DNA of 64,000 nt from NCBI GenBank assembly GCA_025594325.1, contig JANHCV010000009.1, forward strand, positions 806,001 to 870,000, in the 5' to 3' direction. The translations under genes were made by a program, and so were the position numbers. Each line of letters begins with the position of its first letter. Positions within the stretch are counted from its first letter, which is position 1. The notes beneath the pieces are model-generated. The model was given only the letters and a program-made list of their open reading frames with translations. It searched no databases and was not told where the DNA came from. The stretch comes from Blastocladiella emersonii ATCC 22665. Taxonomy: Eukaryota > Blastocladiomycota > Blastocladiomycetes > Blastocladiales > Blastocladiaceae. Shown here one piece after another: positions 32,025-41,879 of the stretch.

Positions 32025-35000
32025 TCACGCCTCGTTATCCGCGGGCGCCGCCGGCCCGAGGACCAGGCCCGCCGGGCCGTCGTCGTCGACGCGCAGGAGG
32101 TCGCGCTCGAGGTCGCGCTCGATGTCCATGTCGTCCTGGTCAATGGCCGCCGCCGCTGCCGGCGTCGAGTCCTTGACGACGACTATCATGTCGTTGTCGG
32201 GGAGCGACGGACCGAGGACGGGCGACCCGCCGATCCCGAGGTCGCGGGCGAGCTTGCTCTTCTCGGACAGCGACTCGATGGTGTTGAACCCGACCGTCGT
32301 CGTCGTCGTCGTAGTCGGGGCCGCGGTACTGATGAGCGAGGACCCGGCGCCGCTGAACGGGACGAGGGCGCCCGCCGACGACGACGCGCGGCTGGCACTG
32401 CCGAACCCGGACGACGAGCCGCCCGAGAGCCACGACGCGCGCTTGTTAGCGGAGCTGCCCCACCCGTCCTCGGGGTCCTGCTCCGTGAGGTCGCGGATCT
32501 TGGCCTCGTCGGTGACGGGGGCGACAGGTTCGGGGATCGCGCAGTGGACGCCGCCGCGGCGGCGGTAGAAGAGGACGTACGACGCGCGCGTGATGACGTC
32601 GTCGGCCGACACGGGCGAGACGCGCGAGTCGTCGAACTCGTACCACTGGTGATCCCCGAGACTATGCGCGTACGCCGTGTAGTGCCCGCCGCCGATCCCG
32701 CCGTAGTGGTTGGTGACCGCGTACAGCTCGTACACGCCGTCGCCCTCGGCGAGCGCGGGGTCGAGCGCGCGCCCGTGCAGGTCGAGGACGCGCGGGCAGT
32801 CGACGAGCACGTCGATCTTCTCGCGCCGGTACCGCCCGCCCTGCCCGAACCGCTTGAGGGCGACCACGAGCACCTGCGGCAGCCGCCACAGGTCCACCTT
32901 CTTGCTCGCCTCGCGGTGCTCCTTGCACTTGCGGCAGTACACGGGGTCCGACGCGCCCAGGTGCTCGTCCGCGACGAAGGCGTCAAGGCACTGGTCGAGC
33001 GTGTACGCGTCGGGCTTGGTCGACGCGCCGAGCTTGGGCGCGTTGATGGCGCCGCCGTCGAGCGTCTTGGACCACAGCGCGGTACCTGTGAACGCCGGCG
33101 CGGCGGGGGCCGCGGACTCGGCGTCGGCCGTCGCGGGCGCTGCGGGCGCGGCGTCGTCGAGCGACGTGGCGGCCCACGGATCCACGCTCGTGTCGGCAGC
33201 CGCCGCGGTCGCGGCCGGGGTCTCGGCCATCTCGACGTCGCCCGACGTCGACGGGCCGAGGTTCTCGCTGCTGTTCCCGAGAAGGACCGCGGTACTCGAC
33301 GCGGCCGAGACGAACCCGAGGCTCGTACTACTACTCGACCCCACCCCCGCAACCGGCCGCGCACCGAACGCCGCCGCCTTCTTCTCCTCGGCGAACGCGA
33401 CCTCGGCAACACTCTCGTCCCAGACAACGTTGATGGACTGGAGCGGCGCGATCGCGGCGCCGGCGACGAGATCCGTAGCCGTAGCGCGGTACGTGCGTCC
33501 GGCGGGCGCGGCCTGGACCTTGACGAACTGGGCGACGTCCGCGTCCGGGTGCGCGGCGCGGTACGCGTCCCACGGGAACGTGGTCCACCGCTTCATGGTG
33601 GCGACGATGGCTGCGTGCGCCTGCGCCGGGTCGAAGGGCGTGCGGAAGAAGGCGAGCGTCGGCTCGCCAAAGTCGGTGGCCGAAGGGCCGCGGCGGTAGG
33701 ACGGGTAGAAGGACGTGGTGGTGGAGGTGCTGGAGGAGGTGGAGGACTCGGCCTCGAAGGCGGCGGCCGCGGCGAACGACAGCTTCGAGTGGCACAGGAA
33801 CACGGGGACGAACTTGGCGGGCTCCTCGGCCTCCTTGGGCGCGGCGGTGGGCGCCGGGGTCTCGGCAGCGTCGGCGGTGGCAGGCGCCGAGTCGACCTGC
33901 ATCGGCGACGCGGACCCGTTCTCGACCTCGGTGACGGGGGCTGGGGTCTCGGCCATGACCTGGTCGGCAGTCTCGCCAGCGGGCTTCTCATCCTCCTCCT
34001 TCTCAACCGCGGGCACAACCGCCGCGATCTCGCCACACATCGGGTACCCAGCGGGCACCTCGCCGTCGGGCGGGAGCTCGAGGACGAGGATGACGTCTCC
34101 TGCGGCGATTTCGGCGACGGGCTCGAGGTCGCGGTAGACGCGGTGGATCTTGTGGTTCCAGACCTCGACGACGGCGGCGCGCGGCGTCGCCTCCCCCTCG
34201 GCGCCCGTCGCAAACACGTGCTTGGCGACCGTGGACGCGAGCTCGCCCATCCCGCCATCGCGCTTGACGTACGCGACGGTGCGTACGGGTAGGCGGTTGG
34301 GGTCGAGCGGGATGGCGATGACGCGGACGGGCGCGAGTGCGGCCTCGCACGGGATCGGCAGCGTGAGGACCATGAAGGGGTCGAAGGTGACAGAGACGCC
34401 GCCGCACGTGGCGCACTGGACGCGCGACTTGTACTGGCCCTGGAACAGGTCGACGATGATCGAGTCGTTGCGCGCGCGGTGGCCGGCCCACTGCTCGGCG
34501 GCGACCTCGGCGTCGGGCCGGCCGTCGTCGTCCTTGGCCTCGATGTACGGCTTGGACCGGACGCGGTTGAGGTCCTCGTGGAGCCCGTCGAGGAGGAACC
34601 CGAGGAGTTCCTGCGAGTCGTGCTGCGCGTACCCCGAGAACTGGGGCGCGAACTGGGCCATGGCGGCCTTGAAGTGGCGCGGCGCGATCGAGCGGTCGGT
34701 CGAGGGGGTCCACATGGCCTTCATGAGGGCCGCGTACGCCTTGGACATGGCGCCCTGGGTGCCGAGCGGGTTGTCCGGGTTCACCTCGTGCACCCACGCG
34801 CCGCGGTTGAAGTAGTCGAGGTTCAGGAACGGCGTGTTGGACATGCACTGCAGCGCCGAGTTCATGAAGCACGTGTTGCCGAGGTTCTGCAGGCCCTTGA
34901 GCCCCGCGGCGACCGTCGGCAGCTGCGCGCGGCGCTCGGCGGCGAGGGCGGCCGCGGCCGACGACGACGAGGACGGGCCCGCCGAGGAGGAGGAGGTATA

Positions 35001-36242
35001 GGACGTGGTGTGGAACATGGACGCGTTGGACGGGCCCGAGTTGAACCGCGACGCCGCGGCAGCTGCAGCCGCCGACGTGTTGGACGCAGCGGACGCGTCG
35101 CCGATGAGCGTGTATCCGGGCGGCGAGGTGGGCGAGGCGGGGAAGAAGGCGGCAGCGGCAGCGGCGGCGGACGCGGACATGGACCCGAGTGTCGGCGCGT
35201 TGCGCGCGTCGGAGAACATGTCGTCGCTATCGTCGCCGTCGTCAAAGTTGGTGTAGAGCGAGCGGCTGGCGAACGTCGGGTTGTTGGAGATAGTCACCGA
35301 CTGGCCGAACGGATCATCCTCATCCTCGTCGTCGTTCAGCGCGGCGGGACACAGCGCGCCGGCGCGCGTGGTGACGTGGCTGAGCGAGTCGTGGCCGCCG
35401 TGCGTCGTCTCGAAGGCGATCGACTGCTTCCACAAGCGCACGCTGTGTGGGTGCGTGGTCGTGGCGGCGTGGAGGACGGCGCGGGCGACGTGGACGGCGC
35501 TGCGCTCGATGCACAGCTCCGCGTCGGCCGACAGCTCGTCCTCGGACAGGCCCGCGTCGCCGACGGCGTGCTGCGCGACGAGCGACGCGACGAGCACGCT
35601 GACAAAGTGGCGCTCGACGAAGACGGCGGTTGCGAGCCAGTCGTCGCGGCCGAGCGCGGTGGCGCCGCGCGTCGTGATGGCGGCGGCGACGAGCGAGGAG
35701 ACGCGGTCGCGGTCGGCGAGCGTCGCGGCGGACCCGGCGGCGCGGTGCGCGACGGACGCGCCGGCGAGCAGCACGAGGTGCGGCATCGGGAGCAGCGGGT
35801 CGGTGGCGACGAGCGACTTGGCGAGCTCGACGGCGTCGTCGGGCGCGTCGAGCAGGGCGAGCACGCGGTCGGTCGCGGCCTTGGTGGCGGGCGCGAGCTG
35901 GGCGATATCGTCGCCGGCGGCCCACAGGATCGAGTGGCCTGCCGCGGCGGCTGAAGACACGAGCAGGTGCATGGCGTCGTCGTCGGCCATTTCGGTGGCC
36001 GCGGACGAGGCAGGCGAGGCGGAGCGCACGGGCGACGCGGCGAGCGAGACGGACCCCTGGTGCGGCGCGTAGTGCGGCGAGCGCATGGCCGGGATCGCGA
36101 CGGCGGGGGTGGCGGGCGACGCGAGCTCGCCCGGCAGGAAGCGGACCTCGGGCGACGACATGGCCGTGGGCGGCGAGGGCGCGGGGCGCGCGGGCGAGTG
36201 CGGGGGCGAGGGACCGTCCATGTGCGTGTGCGTCCGCTTCAT
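32025..36242 (-). CDS. Ubiquitin carboxyl-terminal hydrolase (USP4/11/15, Ubp12 type)
   Basis: A cysteine protease that removes ubiquitin from proteins. It is a single exon of about 1405 aa from the ATG at 36242. The open frame reaches further upstream, but that part is in the GC-rich divergent promoter. The Cys box GLQNLGNTCFMNSALQ lies at about residue 450. A Zn-knuckle is formed by CATCGG and later CRKCKEH. The His box GGGHYTAYAHS lies near residue 1185 with WYEFDDSRV after it. The catalytic domain is split by about 350 residues rich in Ala, Glu, Pro and Thr, an insertion typical of the USP4/15/Ubp12 group. The first 430 residues are low complexity with no clear DUSP domain, and the C-terminal 190 residues are Ser-rich. 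Confidence 0.9.
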   Translation of the reverse strand: MKRTHTHMDGPSPPHSPARPAPSPPTAMSSPEVRFLPGELASPATPAVAIPAMRSPHYAPHQGSVSLAASPVRSASPASSAATEMADDDAMHLLVSSAAAAGHSILWAAGDDIAQLAPATKAATDRVLALLDAPDDAVELAKSLVATDPLLPMPHLVLLAGASVAHRAAGSAATLADRDRVSSLVAAAITTRGATALGRDDWLATAVFVERHFVSVLVASLVAQHAVGDAGLSEDELSADAELCIERSAVHVARAVLHAATTTHPHSVRLWKQSIAFETTHGGHDSLSHVTTRAGALCPAALNDDEDEDDPFGQSVTISNNPTFASRSLYTNFDDGDDSDDMFSDARNAPTLGSMSASAAAAAAAFFPASPTSPPGYTLIGDASAASNTSAAAAAAASRFNSGPSNASMFHTTSYTSSSSAGPSSSSSAAAALAAERRAQLPTVAAGLKGLQNLGNTCFMNSALQCMSNTPFLNLDYFNRGAWVHEVNPDNPLGTQGAMSKAYAALMKAMWTPSTDRSIAPRHFKAAMAQFAPQFSGYAQHDSQELLGFLLDGLHEDLNRVRSKPYIEAKDDDGRPDAEVAAEQWAGHRARNDSIIVDLFQGQYKSRVQCATCGGVSVTFDPFMVLTLPIPCEAALAPVRVIAIPLDPNRLPVRTVAYVKRDGGMGELASTVAKHVFATGAEGEATPRAAVVEVWNHKIHRVYRDLEPVAEIAAGDVILVLELPPDGEVPAGYPMCGEIAAVVPAVEKEEDEKPAGETADQVMAETPAPVTEVENGSASPMQVDSAPATADAAETPAPTAAPKEAEEPAKFVPVFLCHSKLSFAAAAAFEAESSTSSSTSTTTSFYPSYRRGPSATDFGEPTLAFFRTPFDPAQAHAAIVATMKRWTTFPWDAYRAAHPDADVAQFVKVQAAPAGRTYRATATDLVAGAAIAPLQSINVVWDESVAEVAFAEEKKAAAFGARPVAGVGSSSSTSLGFVSAASSTAVLLGNSSENLGPSTSGDVEMAETPAATAAAADTSVDPWAATSLDDAAPAAPATADAESAAPAAPAFTGTALWSKTLDGGAINAPKLGASTKPDAYTLDQCLDAFVADEHLGASDPVYCRKCKEHREASKKVDLWRLPQVLVVALKRFGQGGRYRREKIDVLVDCPRVLDLHGRALDPALAEGDGVYELYAVTNHYGGIGGGHYTAYAHSLGDHQWYEFDDSRVSPVSADDVITRASYVLFYRRRGGVHCAIPEPVAPVTDEAKIRDLTEQDPEDGWGSSANKRASWLSGGSSSGFGSASRASSSAGALVPFSGAGSSLISTAAPTTTTTTTVGFNTIESLSEKSKLARDLGIGGSPVLGPSLPDNDMIVVVKDSTPAAAAAIDQDDMDIERDLERDLLRVDDDGPAGLVLGPAAPADNEA

Positions 36243-36952
36243 GCGTGTCTGTGACCGGGTGTGAGCGATCACCAAGGGGGTGCCGGGCAGGCCAGGCGTA
36301 CCACAGCGGGCGCGGGCGGGGGAGCGCGGGGCCGGGCGGTGGACGCAGCGGGCGGGGGCGCGGTGCAGCAAGTCGCGGGCCGCCGATCTCGTCGTGGGCG
36401 GGCGGGCGTCGGCGCGGAGGGGCGGCGCGGTCGGCAGCGGCGGTGGCTGGGCGGGCGGACCGGAGAACGCGCTGGCAACGACTCGGCGCGCGTCGGGTGA
36501 CTTCACGCGACGGGCCCATGACCGCGATAACAGGTTTTCCGGGGACCGCTCGCCGGACTCTGCGCCGCGGCGACCGCCGCCTTTGGCCGGCGCGGAGGGG
36601 AGATGTGATCCACCTCGACCTTCGCGTACGTGGCGCCGCCCTGCACTCGCTCCCACTCCCCGCAACGGCATGGGCGCCCCGCCGCCGCCCTAAAGAACCG
36701 CGGATCGCGCTGGATGGATGGATCTCATGGACTCGCGCTGCGCTCGCCGTACCATGCCTGGGCGCCACACGCCGACTCGGCCGCTACTCGGCTCGGTGAT
36801 CGCTGAATGACGCGCGACCCATCTTGGTGGGGTCCATCCGTCCAGCCGACCCACACCCGCCCGCGTGCCGCCACCCTCCGCCAAAGAACCCCTGTGCGAT
36901 CCGCATCTCACCCTCCCTCCCTCCCCCCTCCGCGCAGGTCATCCACTCCATC
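36243..36952. other. Divergent promoter region between the USP and eIF4B genes
   Basis: 710 bp, very GC-rich, open in several frames but without a domain. A pyrimidine tract ending CGCAG at about 36937 lies just before the eIF4B ATG and may be the acceptor of a 5'-UTR intron. Confidence 0.45.
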
Positions 36953-38200
36953 ATGTCCAAGAAGCTCAAGGGAACCAAGCTCAGCGCCGCCGAGTTCCTC
37001 TCGTCCGAGAACTCGTGGGCCGACGACGAGCACGACCTCCCCTCGTCGCTGCCCGGCGCGCCCATCGCGCTCCCGTCCGCGCCCGGCGCTCTCGCCGCCG
37101 AGGGCGGTCCCGCGCGCCCGCAGAAGCCCCTTCCCACGGGCCCGCCCTACACGGCGTTCGTCGGCAACCTGTCGTACGAGGTGGACGACGACACGCTCGG
37201 CTCCTTCTTCTACGAGGTCGGCCAGTGCGAGATCGTCCAGCCGCGCGTCGTGCGCGACCGCGAGTCGGGCCAGCCCAAGGGGTTCGGGTACATTGAGTTT
37301 GCCGACATCGAGTCGCTCAAGCGCGCCCTCGCTCTCGACGGCTTCGAGGTCATTGACCGCCAGATCCGCGTCGACGTCGCCGACACCACCCAGTCCGCGT
37401 CCGGCGCCTCGCGCAACCGGTCCGGCTTCGGCGGGTTCTCGGGCGGCGCGGAGATGCGCGAGGAGCGCGCTGCGGGCGCCATCAACTGGCGCCGCGAGGC
37501 CCCCGTCGATTTCGTCCCTGCCCAGCAGTCGGGCTTCGGCGGCCCGCGCCGCGGCGGGTTCGGCGACCGCGCTGAGCGCCCCGCCGGCGGGTTCGGCTCC
37601 GACCGCCCGCCCCGCGAGGACCGCCCCAACCCCTTCGACAATTTCTCGCGCCCCGCCCCCGCTGCCCCCGTCGAGCGCAAGAAGCTTGACCTCGCCCCGC
37701 GCACCAAGCCCGTCGAGGCCCCCAAGCCCGTCGCCGCTCCCGCCCCCGCCGCCGCTGCTGAGCCCGCCGCTGCCGCCGCCCCGGCCCCCGAGCAGCCCGC
37801 CAAGAAGAAGTTCAACCCGTTCGGCGCCGCCAAGCCCGTCGACACCCAGTCCAAGCTGCTCGACGTCGAGAAGAAGCTGGCCCAGACCAAGATCGCCGAG
37901 CCCGCCGCCGCCGCCGGTTCGGAGGAGAAGCCCGCGTCCCCCGCCGGCTCCGCGTCCAGCCCGACCGACCGCACCCGCTCGCCCGGCCCGCGCGGCGCCC
38001 CTGGTGCTCGTGGCGCCCGCGACTCGGCGACCCGCGGCCGCGGCGGCGCCCATGGCCTGCCCGAGCGCAAGGCCACCTACGGCTGGGGCAAGTCGGCCCG
38101 CGAGATGAAGGCCGCGAAGGAGGACGAGCAGCCGCGCGCCAAGTCGCCCGCGCCCCGCGCCAAGTCCGGCACCCGTGCCAAGTCGCCCAAGCCCGAGTAA
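36953..38200 (+). CDS. TIF3: Eukaryotic translation initiation factor 4B-like RRM protein
   Basis: Stimulates the eIF4A helicase and mRNA recruitment to the 40S subunit in the cytosol. It is 415 aa in a single coding exon. The N-terminus has LKGTKLSAAEFLS and a Trp-containing acidic piece (SSENSWADDEHD), as in eIF4B. One RRM lies at residues 60-140: RNP2 is TAFVGNL, RNP1 is PKGFGYIEF. RG/GF-rich repeats follow (GFGGPRRGGFGDRAER). The signature KKFNPFGAAKPVDT with a following Glu/Lys helix identifies eIF4B rather than a generic RRM protein. The tail is rich in Ala, Pro, Lys and Ser. It is divergent from the USP gene. Confidence 0.88.
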   Translation: MSKKLKGTKLSAAEFLSSENSWADDEHDLPSSLPGAPIALPSAPGALAAEGGPARPQKPLPTGPPYTAFVGNLSYEVDDDTLGSFFYEVGQCEIVQPRVVRDRESGQPKGFGYIEFADIESLKRALALDGFEVIDRQIRVDVADTTQSASGASRNRSGFGGFSGGAEMREERAAGAINWRREAPVDFVPAQQSGFGGPRRGGFGDRAERPAGGFGSDRPPREDRPNPFDNFSRPAPAAPVERKKLDLAPRTKPVEAPKPVAAPAPAAAAEPAAAAAPAPEQPAKKKFNPFGAAKPVDTQSKLLDVEKKLAQTKIAEPAAAAGSEEKPASPAGSASSPTDRTRSPGPRGAPGARGARDSATRGRGGAHGLPERKATYGWGKSAREMKAAKEDEQPRAKSPAPRAKSGTRAKSPKPE

Positions 38201-38376
38201 GTTGCTCGTTGGAGTGACTGCGCTCTGATGAGCGTTTTTGATCCTCGCTTCCACTGTCCCCACCCTCCCTCTGCCGCCCTCGCCACGCATGTTTGTGTTC
38301 TTCCCTCCTCGTATTATCTTAACTTTCTTCTCCCCTCAGACTGATTGGATGGTCAAAACTGCTCGGGATACGACAT

Positions 38377-39535
38377 TCAGCGGATGTTGGACAGTTCCAG
38401 CTTCTCAAAGTGGCGCCGCGCGCTCGCGATGTTGGCCAGGGCCGCGCGGGATTCTACACTCGCTCGCTCGCGTCAGTCGCGCGTCCCCACCCTCTCGCAC
38501 ACCCGCAAAACGTACGAATGGTCGGATCGGACACGATCATCATCATGTACGTGTTGGCCGTGAGCGTGTCGAGGTACACCGAGAACGCGGCGTGGCGGAC
38601 CTCCATGGCCGAGAACTGGGCCTGGGCCTTGACACACGACAGCTTGAACTGCTTGATGATGTTGCTGATTTTCTCGAACCGGTGCGAGTCGAGGACCGAG
38701 GGCCCGAACCGCGACACGTGCGAGATGACGAGAAAAGTGGCCTTCTCGAACAGGATGATCTCGTCGGCGTCGGTCGCGGCACAGAACTTGTCGAGGTTGG
38801 CCTCGAGCAGCTTCACGTTCGGGATCAGCGCGTACACGATCGACGACCACGCCTGGTACAGGGTCTCGTCCCAGATCGACGTCTGGAAGCACAGCGGCTG
38901 CAGCGGGTGCGAGCGAGACATGATCTGGTTCACGCGGTCCTCGAAGATCTAACAAGGGGGGTGCTTCGTGTCAGCGGGAGTCGCGAAACGGCGAAACGAG
39001 AACGTACGCGGTCGCGCATGTCCTCCTGGACCAAGTCCATCTTGTGGACGAGGCAGAACACCTTGGCGTCCTTGGAGTTCTGCTTGATGGCGTCGATGCA
39101 CGACTGAAAGTAGTCGAAGTCGCGCTCCAGCTCGCGCGACTCGACGTCGAAAATGTAGATGAGCACCTCGACGTTGCGGAAAATGTGGTCGCGCTGCGAC
39201 GTGAAGTAGTTTTCCATGAACGAGTCCTGCCTACACACGTGCGCAGTGGTTCAGCGCGCTGGCGACGTGGTGGTAAGAGTGTGCGTAGCGCCGTACCCTC
39301 CGCAGTCCCACAGGTTGAGCACCAGGTTGCCGAGGAACCGCACGCTCGCGTGCTCGACCTCGACTACACATCACCATAGCGTAAGCCTTCGCGCCACCCA
39401 ACTCATCCCCCCAAAAGGCGTACTCGTGGCGCCCAACCGGCGCGTGTCACGGGCAATGTAGTTGGCAAAGATGATGGAGCGCATCGACGTCTTGCCGCTC
39501 CCGCTCTTGCCCATCAGGAGGACCTTTTTCTTCAT
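38377..39535 (-). CDS. GTR1: Rag GTPase Gtr1/RagA
   Basis: Small GTPase that, with its RagC-type partner, brings TORC1 to the vacuole/lysosome when amino acids are present. There are five exons: 39535-39424, 39363-39297, 39230-39008, 38948-38516 and 38453-38377. The four introns (59-66 nt) all begin GTACG, giving 303 aa. The P-loop is GKSGSGKTS; switch II follows LWDCGGQDSF; HKMDLV is the guanine-specificity motif. The C-terminal half is the roadblock-like dimerisation domain ([15 protein letters not shown], then [10 protein letters not shown]), and the last exon ends [11 protein letters not shown]. All exon joins rebuild conserved RagA sequence, so the model is firm. It is divergent from the EFCAB10-like gene, with 204 bp between starts. 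Confidence 0.93.
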
Positions 39536-39739
39536 GTTGCACGCAGTGCGTTCGTGTTCCGTGTGCTCCTCGAGAGACTTGTGGGGAGAGAGTCGGGCGG
39601 AGCGGCTCGTTGTTCAAGAAGGGGCGGCGGAGGCGTCGCGTGACGGCCGTGTGGCGGATCGGGCGACGTGTTTGGCGACGCGTCTTGCCCGCTCGCTTCC
39701 TCTCCTCTTCTTCCCTAGCAACGACCCGCCCATGTAACC

Positions 39740-40362
39740 ATGCCAACCTCCACACCAAAACCCACGACCCCCAGCACCCCGCGCCGCGGCGCCGCCGGCG
39801 TGACCTCCGCCGCCCCGCCCGCGTCGGCCGTCCCCGACAGCGTCGCCGAGCAGCTCAAGGTCACGCAGGCGTACCTGGACCAGCACCAGGTGGTTCCCGT
39901 GCTGCACCGGCTTGTCGAGCTGCTCGTGTACCACCAGCCCGACAACCCGCGCGCGTTCATGGCGCGGCACCTGCGCGACCTGCACGCGGTGCGGACCGCG
40001 GGCGGGACCAGTGCCGCAGTCGCGGGGAAGGCGCCAGGTTTGGCGTTGTTCACGCGCGAGAATCTGGTCAATGTGTTCAAGATCTACGACGCCGCGGGGA
40101 GTGGGGTCCTGAATCAGAAGCAGTTTGCGGAGGGTACGCCGGGGCGAGGGGTGGGAAGGCGGAGTTGCTGATGGCCGTGGTGGGTGTAGCGATGGCGTTT
40201 CTCGGCATCAAGAAGGCCACGGTGCCCAAGCTCGACTCGATTCCGACCGACTACTTTGTCCAAGAAGCGTACGTCTTGCCGTATCCTCAACTCCGCGCCG
40301 CCGTAGTTGACGCGCCGAGCTGCGGTAGAGAGCGAGCGCTCAACAACAACGTGTCCATTTGA
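39740..40362 (+). CDS. EFCAB10: RIIa/EF-hand protein, EFCAB10-like (probable flagellar protein)
   Basis: 168 aa in three exons: 39740-40133, 40190-40268 and 40329-40362. Introns are 56 and 60 nt, both GTACG. After a Pro/Thr-rich start, residues 35-75 form an RIIa/DPY-30-like docking segment (YLDQHQVVPVLHRLVELLVYHQ..., then HLRDLH). An EF-hand-like stretch follows (LVNVFKIYDAAGSGVLNQKQF), of which only one loop with weak calcium ligands is visible. EFCAB10 relatives occur in organisms with motile cilia and are linked to axonemes. Splicing the third exon gives a short tail FVQEAERALNNNVSI. Reading through intron 2 instead adds about 21 unsupported residues. The stop is 23 bp from the MRX11 stop (convergent). 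Confidence 0.72.
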
Positions 40363-40385
40363 CCCTGCTCCACATACACCCACTT

Positions 40386-41177
40386 CTACTTGCCCCCTCC
40401 GCGACGGAACATGGCGCGCACCGGCTGCACCGTGCGGTCGATGACGCGCGCGAGGCCCGGCGTCATCCACACGCTACAAACCACGGCGTCAGTCCTGATC
40501 TCGCCCGCTCGAGTCCTCCCGACCCGCGTACCTCGCCGCGATCCGCACGGGCAGCAGCACCTTGACCAGCGCGTACGCAGCGACCAGGTGGAGCATCACA
40601 CGCGAGTCGGGCTGCACGTCCCAGTTGTAGTACTTGACGACGCGCTGGATGCGCGCGTTCGACTCTGCGACGTGCGGTGTGAGCATCGGCGGCGTATGCG
40701 GCAGGAGGTCGCGCGTACCCTCGAGAATCGACTCGGGGAACGGGATCTGCACGCCCGACCAGTCGATGGCGTAGTAGAACAGGCCAATCGGGAGGACCGC
40801 CGTCGCTTCGTGCAGGATCAGGAACGCTGAGGGTCGGCGAGGGTGGATTAGTCGACGTGGATGGCTGGCGCTGTGGCCGTCGTCGTACCCGTCCTACACG
40901 TCCCAGAGCGTCAGTGTCACCACGACGACAGCGACGTGCCCGAACGGCGTACACGTGGCTCCCCGGCTTGTCCTTGAACTACTCGGCCGCACCACCGTCA
41001 GCATCGCATCTCGATCCGGGCCACGGCCGTCTCGCGCACCTGCCCAGCGTACTTGCGCCATCCCTTGGGCGTCGCTGCCGCCGTCGTCGTCGTGGTCCCT
41101 GACGTCGACGTCCACCTCCGCGCGCAGCCGCTGCCAGCGCGATGCACCAAGTTCCGGATCGAGTACATGCGATACAT
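40386..41177 (-). CDS. MRX11: Mitochondrial inner-membrane protein Mrx11 (FLILHELTA family), with 5-nt micro-exon
   Basis: The family motif reads FLILHEATAVLPIGLFYYAI, a near match to the FLILHELTA signature. Yeast Mrx11 is a mitochondrial protein associated with the expression machinery. Five exons: 41177-41040, 40978-40953, 40893-40889 (5 nt), 40826-40532 and 40473-40386, giving 183 aa. The start (MYRMYSIRNLVHRAGSG...RRWTS) is a basic presequence-like segment. The 5-nt exon GACGG is required: it joins KPGSHV to TAFLILHE in frame, and both flanking introns (59 and 62 nt) have GTACG donors. The first intron (41039-40979) uses GTGCGC and is the least certain. Two membrane segments are likely. 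Its start codon is 22 bp from that of the divergent gene at 41200. Confidence 0.82.
40889..40893 (-). other. MRX11: Predicted 5-nt micro-exon of MRX11
   Basis: GACGG on the minus strand, preceded by GTGTAG and followed by GTACGA. It converts phase 2 to phase 1. Without it the next exon is read out of frame and the FLILHE motif is lost. Confidence 0.65.
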
Positions 41178-41199
41178 CTTCGTACCCTCACCTACTGCA

Positions 41200-41822
41200 A
41201 TGAACCCACCGCCCACCATCGACCCAACGCTCGTCGACGCCCTGGTCCGGTCGCCCGCATGGACCACGAAACCCGCCGCCTTGTTCTCGCCCGCGGTCCT
41301 CGCGCGCGCCATGGCCGGCGAGGGGCCCGCTGACGCTGACGCCGGCGAACCGGCCGAGCCGGCCCCGATGATCTCGGCCGAGACGCGCGCGATGCACCTC
41401 CCGGCCTCGCACACGCTGGTGCGCGCGACGGCCGCCGCGATTGTGGCGAACGCGGCGGCGTTCACCGCGGCGTACCCGGGCAAGGTGCACGCGTGGACGC
41501 AGGCGAAGCCGGCGCAGCTCACGAGCGACCGGCCGGTCGGTGGGACGGCGCGGCGTGCGGGGGAGCGGGCGAAGCGGGTCAATGAGGTACGCTCGGCGGA
41601 TGTGACGAGGGACGTGGGCGGAGATCTGACGGCGACCGTGTGTAGCACGTCAAGCGCGGGGTGCAGGTGCAGGCGACGCTGCGGCGCGTCGACGCGGAGC
41701 GGGCGCGGCTCGCCAAGGAGTTCAAGACGGCGGCGCCAGCCGAGGACGAGGAAGGGGCGCGGCGCAAGTCCCGGCGTCGCTCGTCCAAGGGCCGGCGGCG
41801 GAGCAAGCGTGGTGTGCAGTGA
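41200..41822 (+). CDS. Hypothetical small basic protein, two exons
   Basis: 187 aa. Exon 1 is 41200-41586, the intron 41587-41645 (59 nt, GTACGC...GTAG, phase 0) and exon 2 41646-41822. The middle is Ala-rich and helical (HLPASHTLVRATAAAIVANAAAF). A Lys/Arg-rich helix follows (GERAKRVNE, then HVKRGVQVQATLRRVDAERARL). The C-terminus is strongly basic (KSRRRSSKGRRRSKRG), so it may be nucleolar or nucleic-acid binding. I do not recognise the family. An in-frame ATG at 41167 would overlap the first exon of MRX11, so the ATG at 41200 is preferred. The gene is convergent with RPA49, 57 bp between stops. Confidence 0.65.
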
Positions 41823-41879
41823 AGAGCGATACGATAAACAGCTGAACTACGACGACAACAACAAAGCACCACCGCGGAC

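Noticed and set aside
32544-35954. Very long plus-strand frames (582 and 491 codons) opposite the deubiquitinase
   Set aside because: Antisense shadows of a GC-rich gene; composition dominated by R, G, V, E with no motifs.
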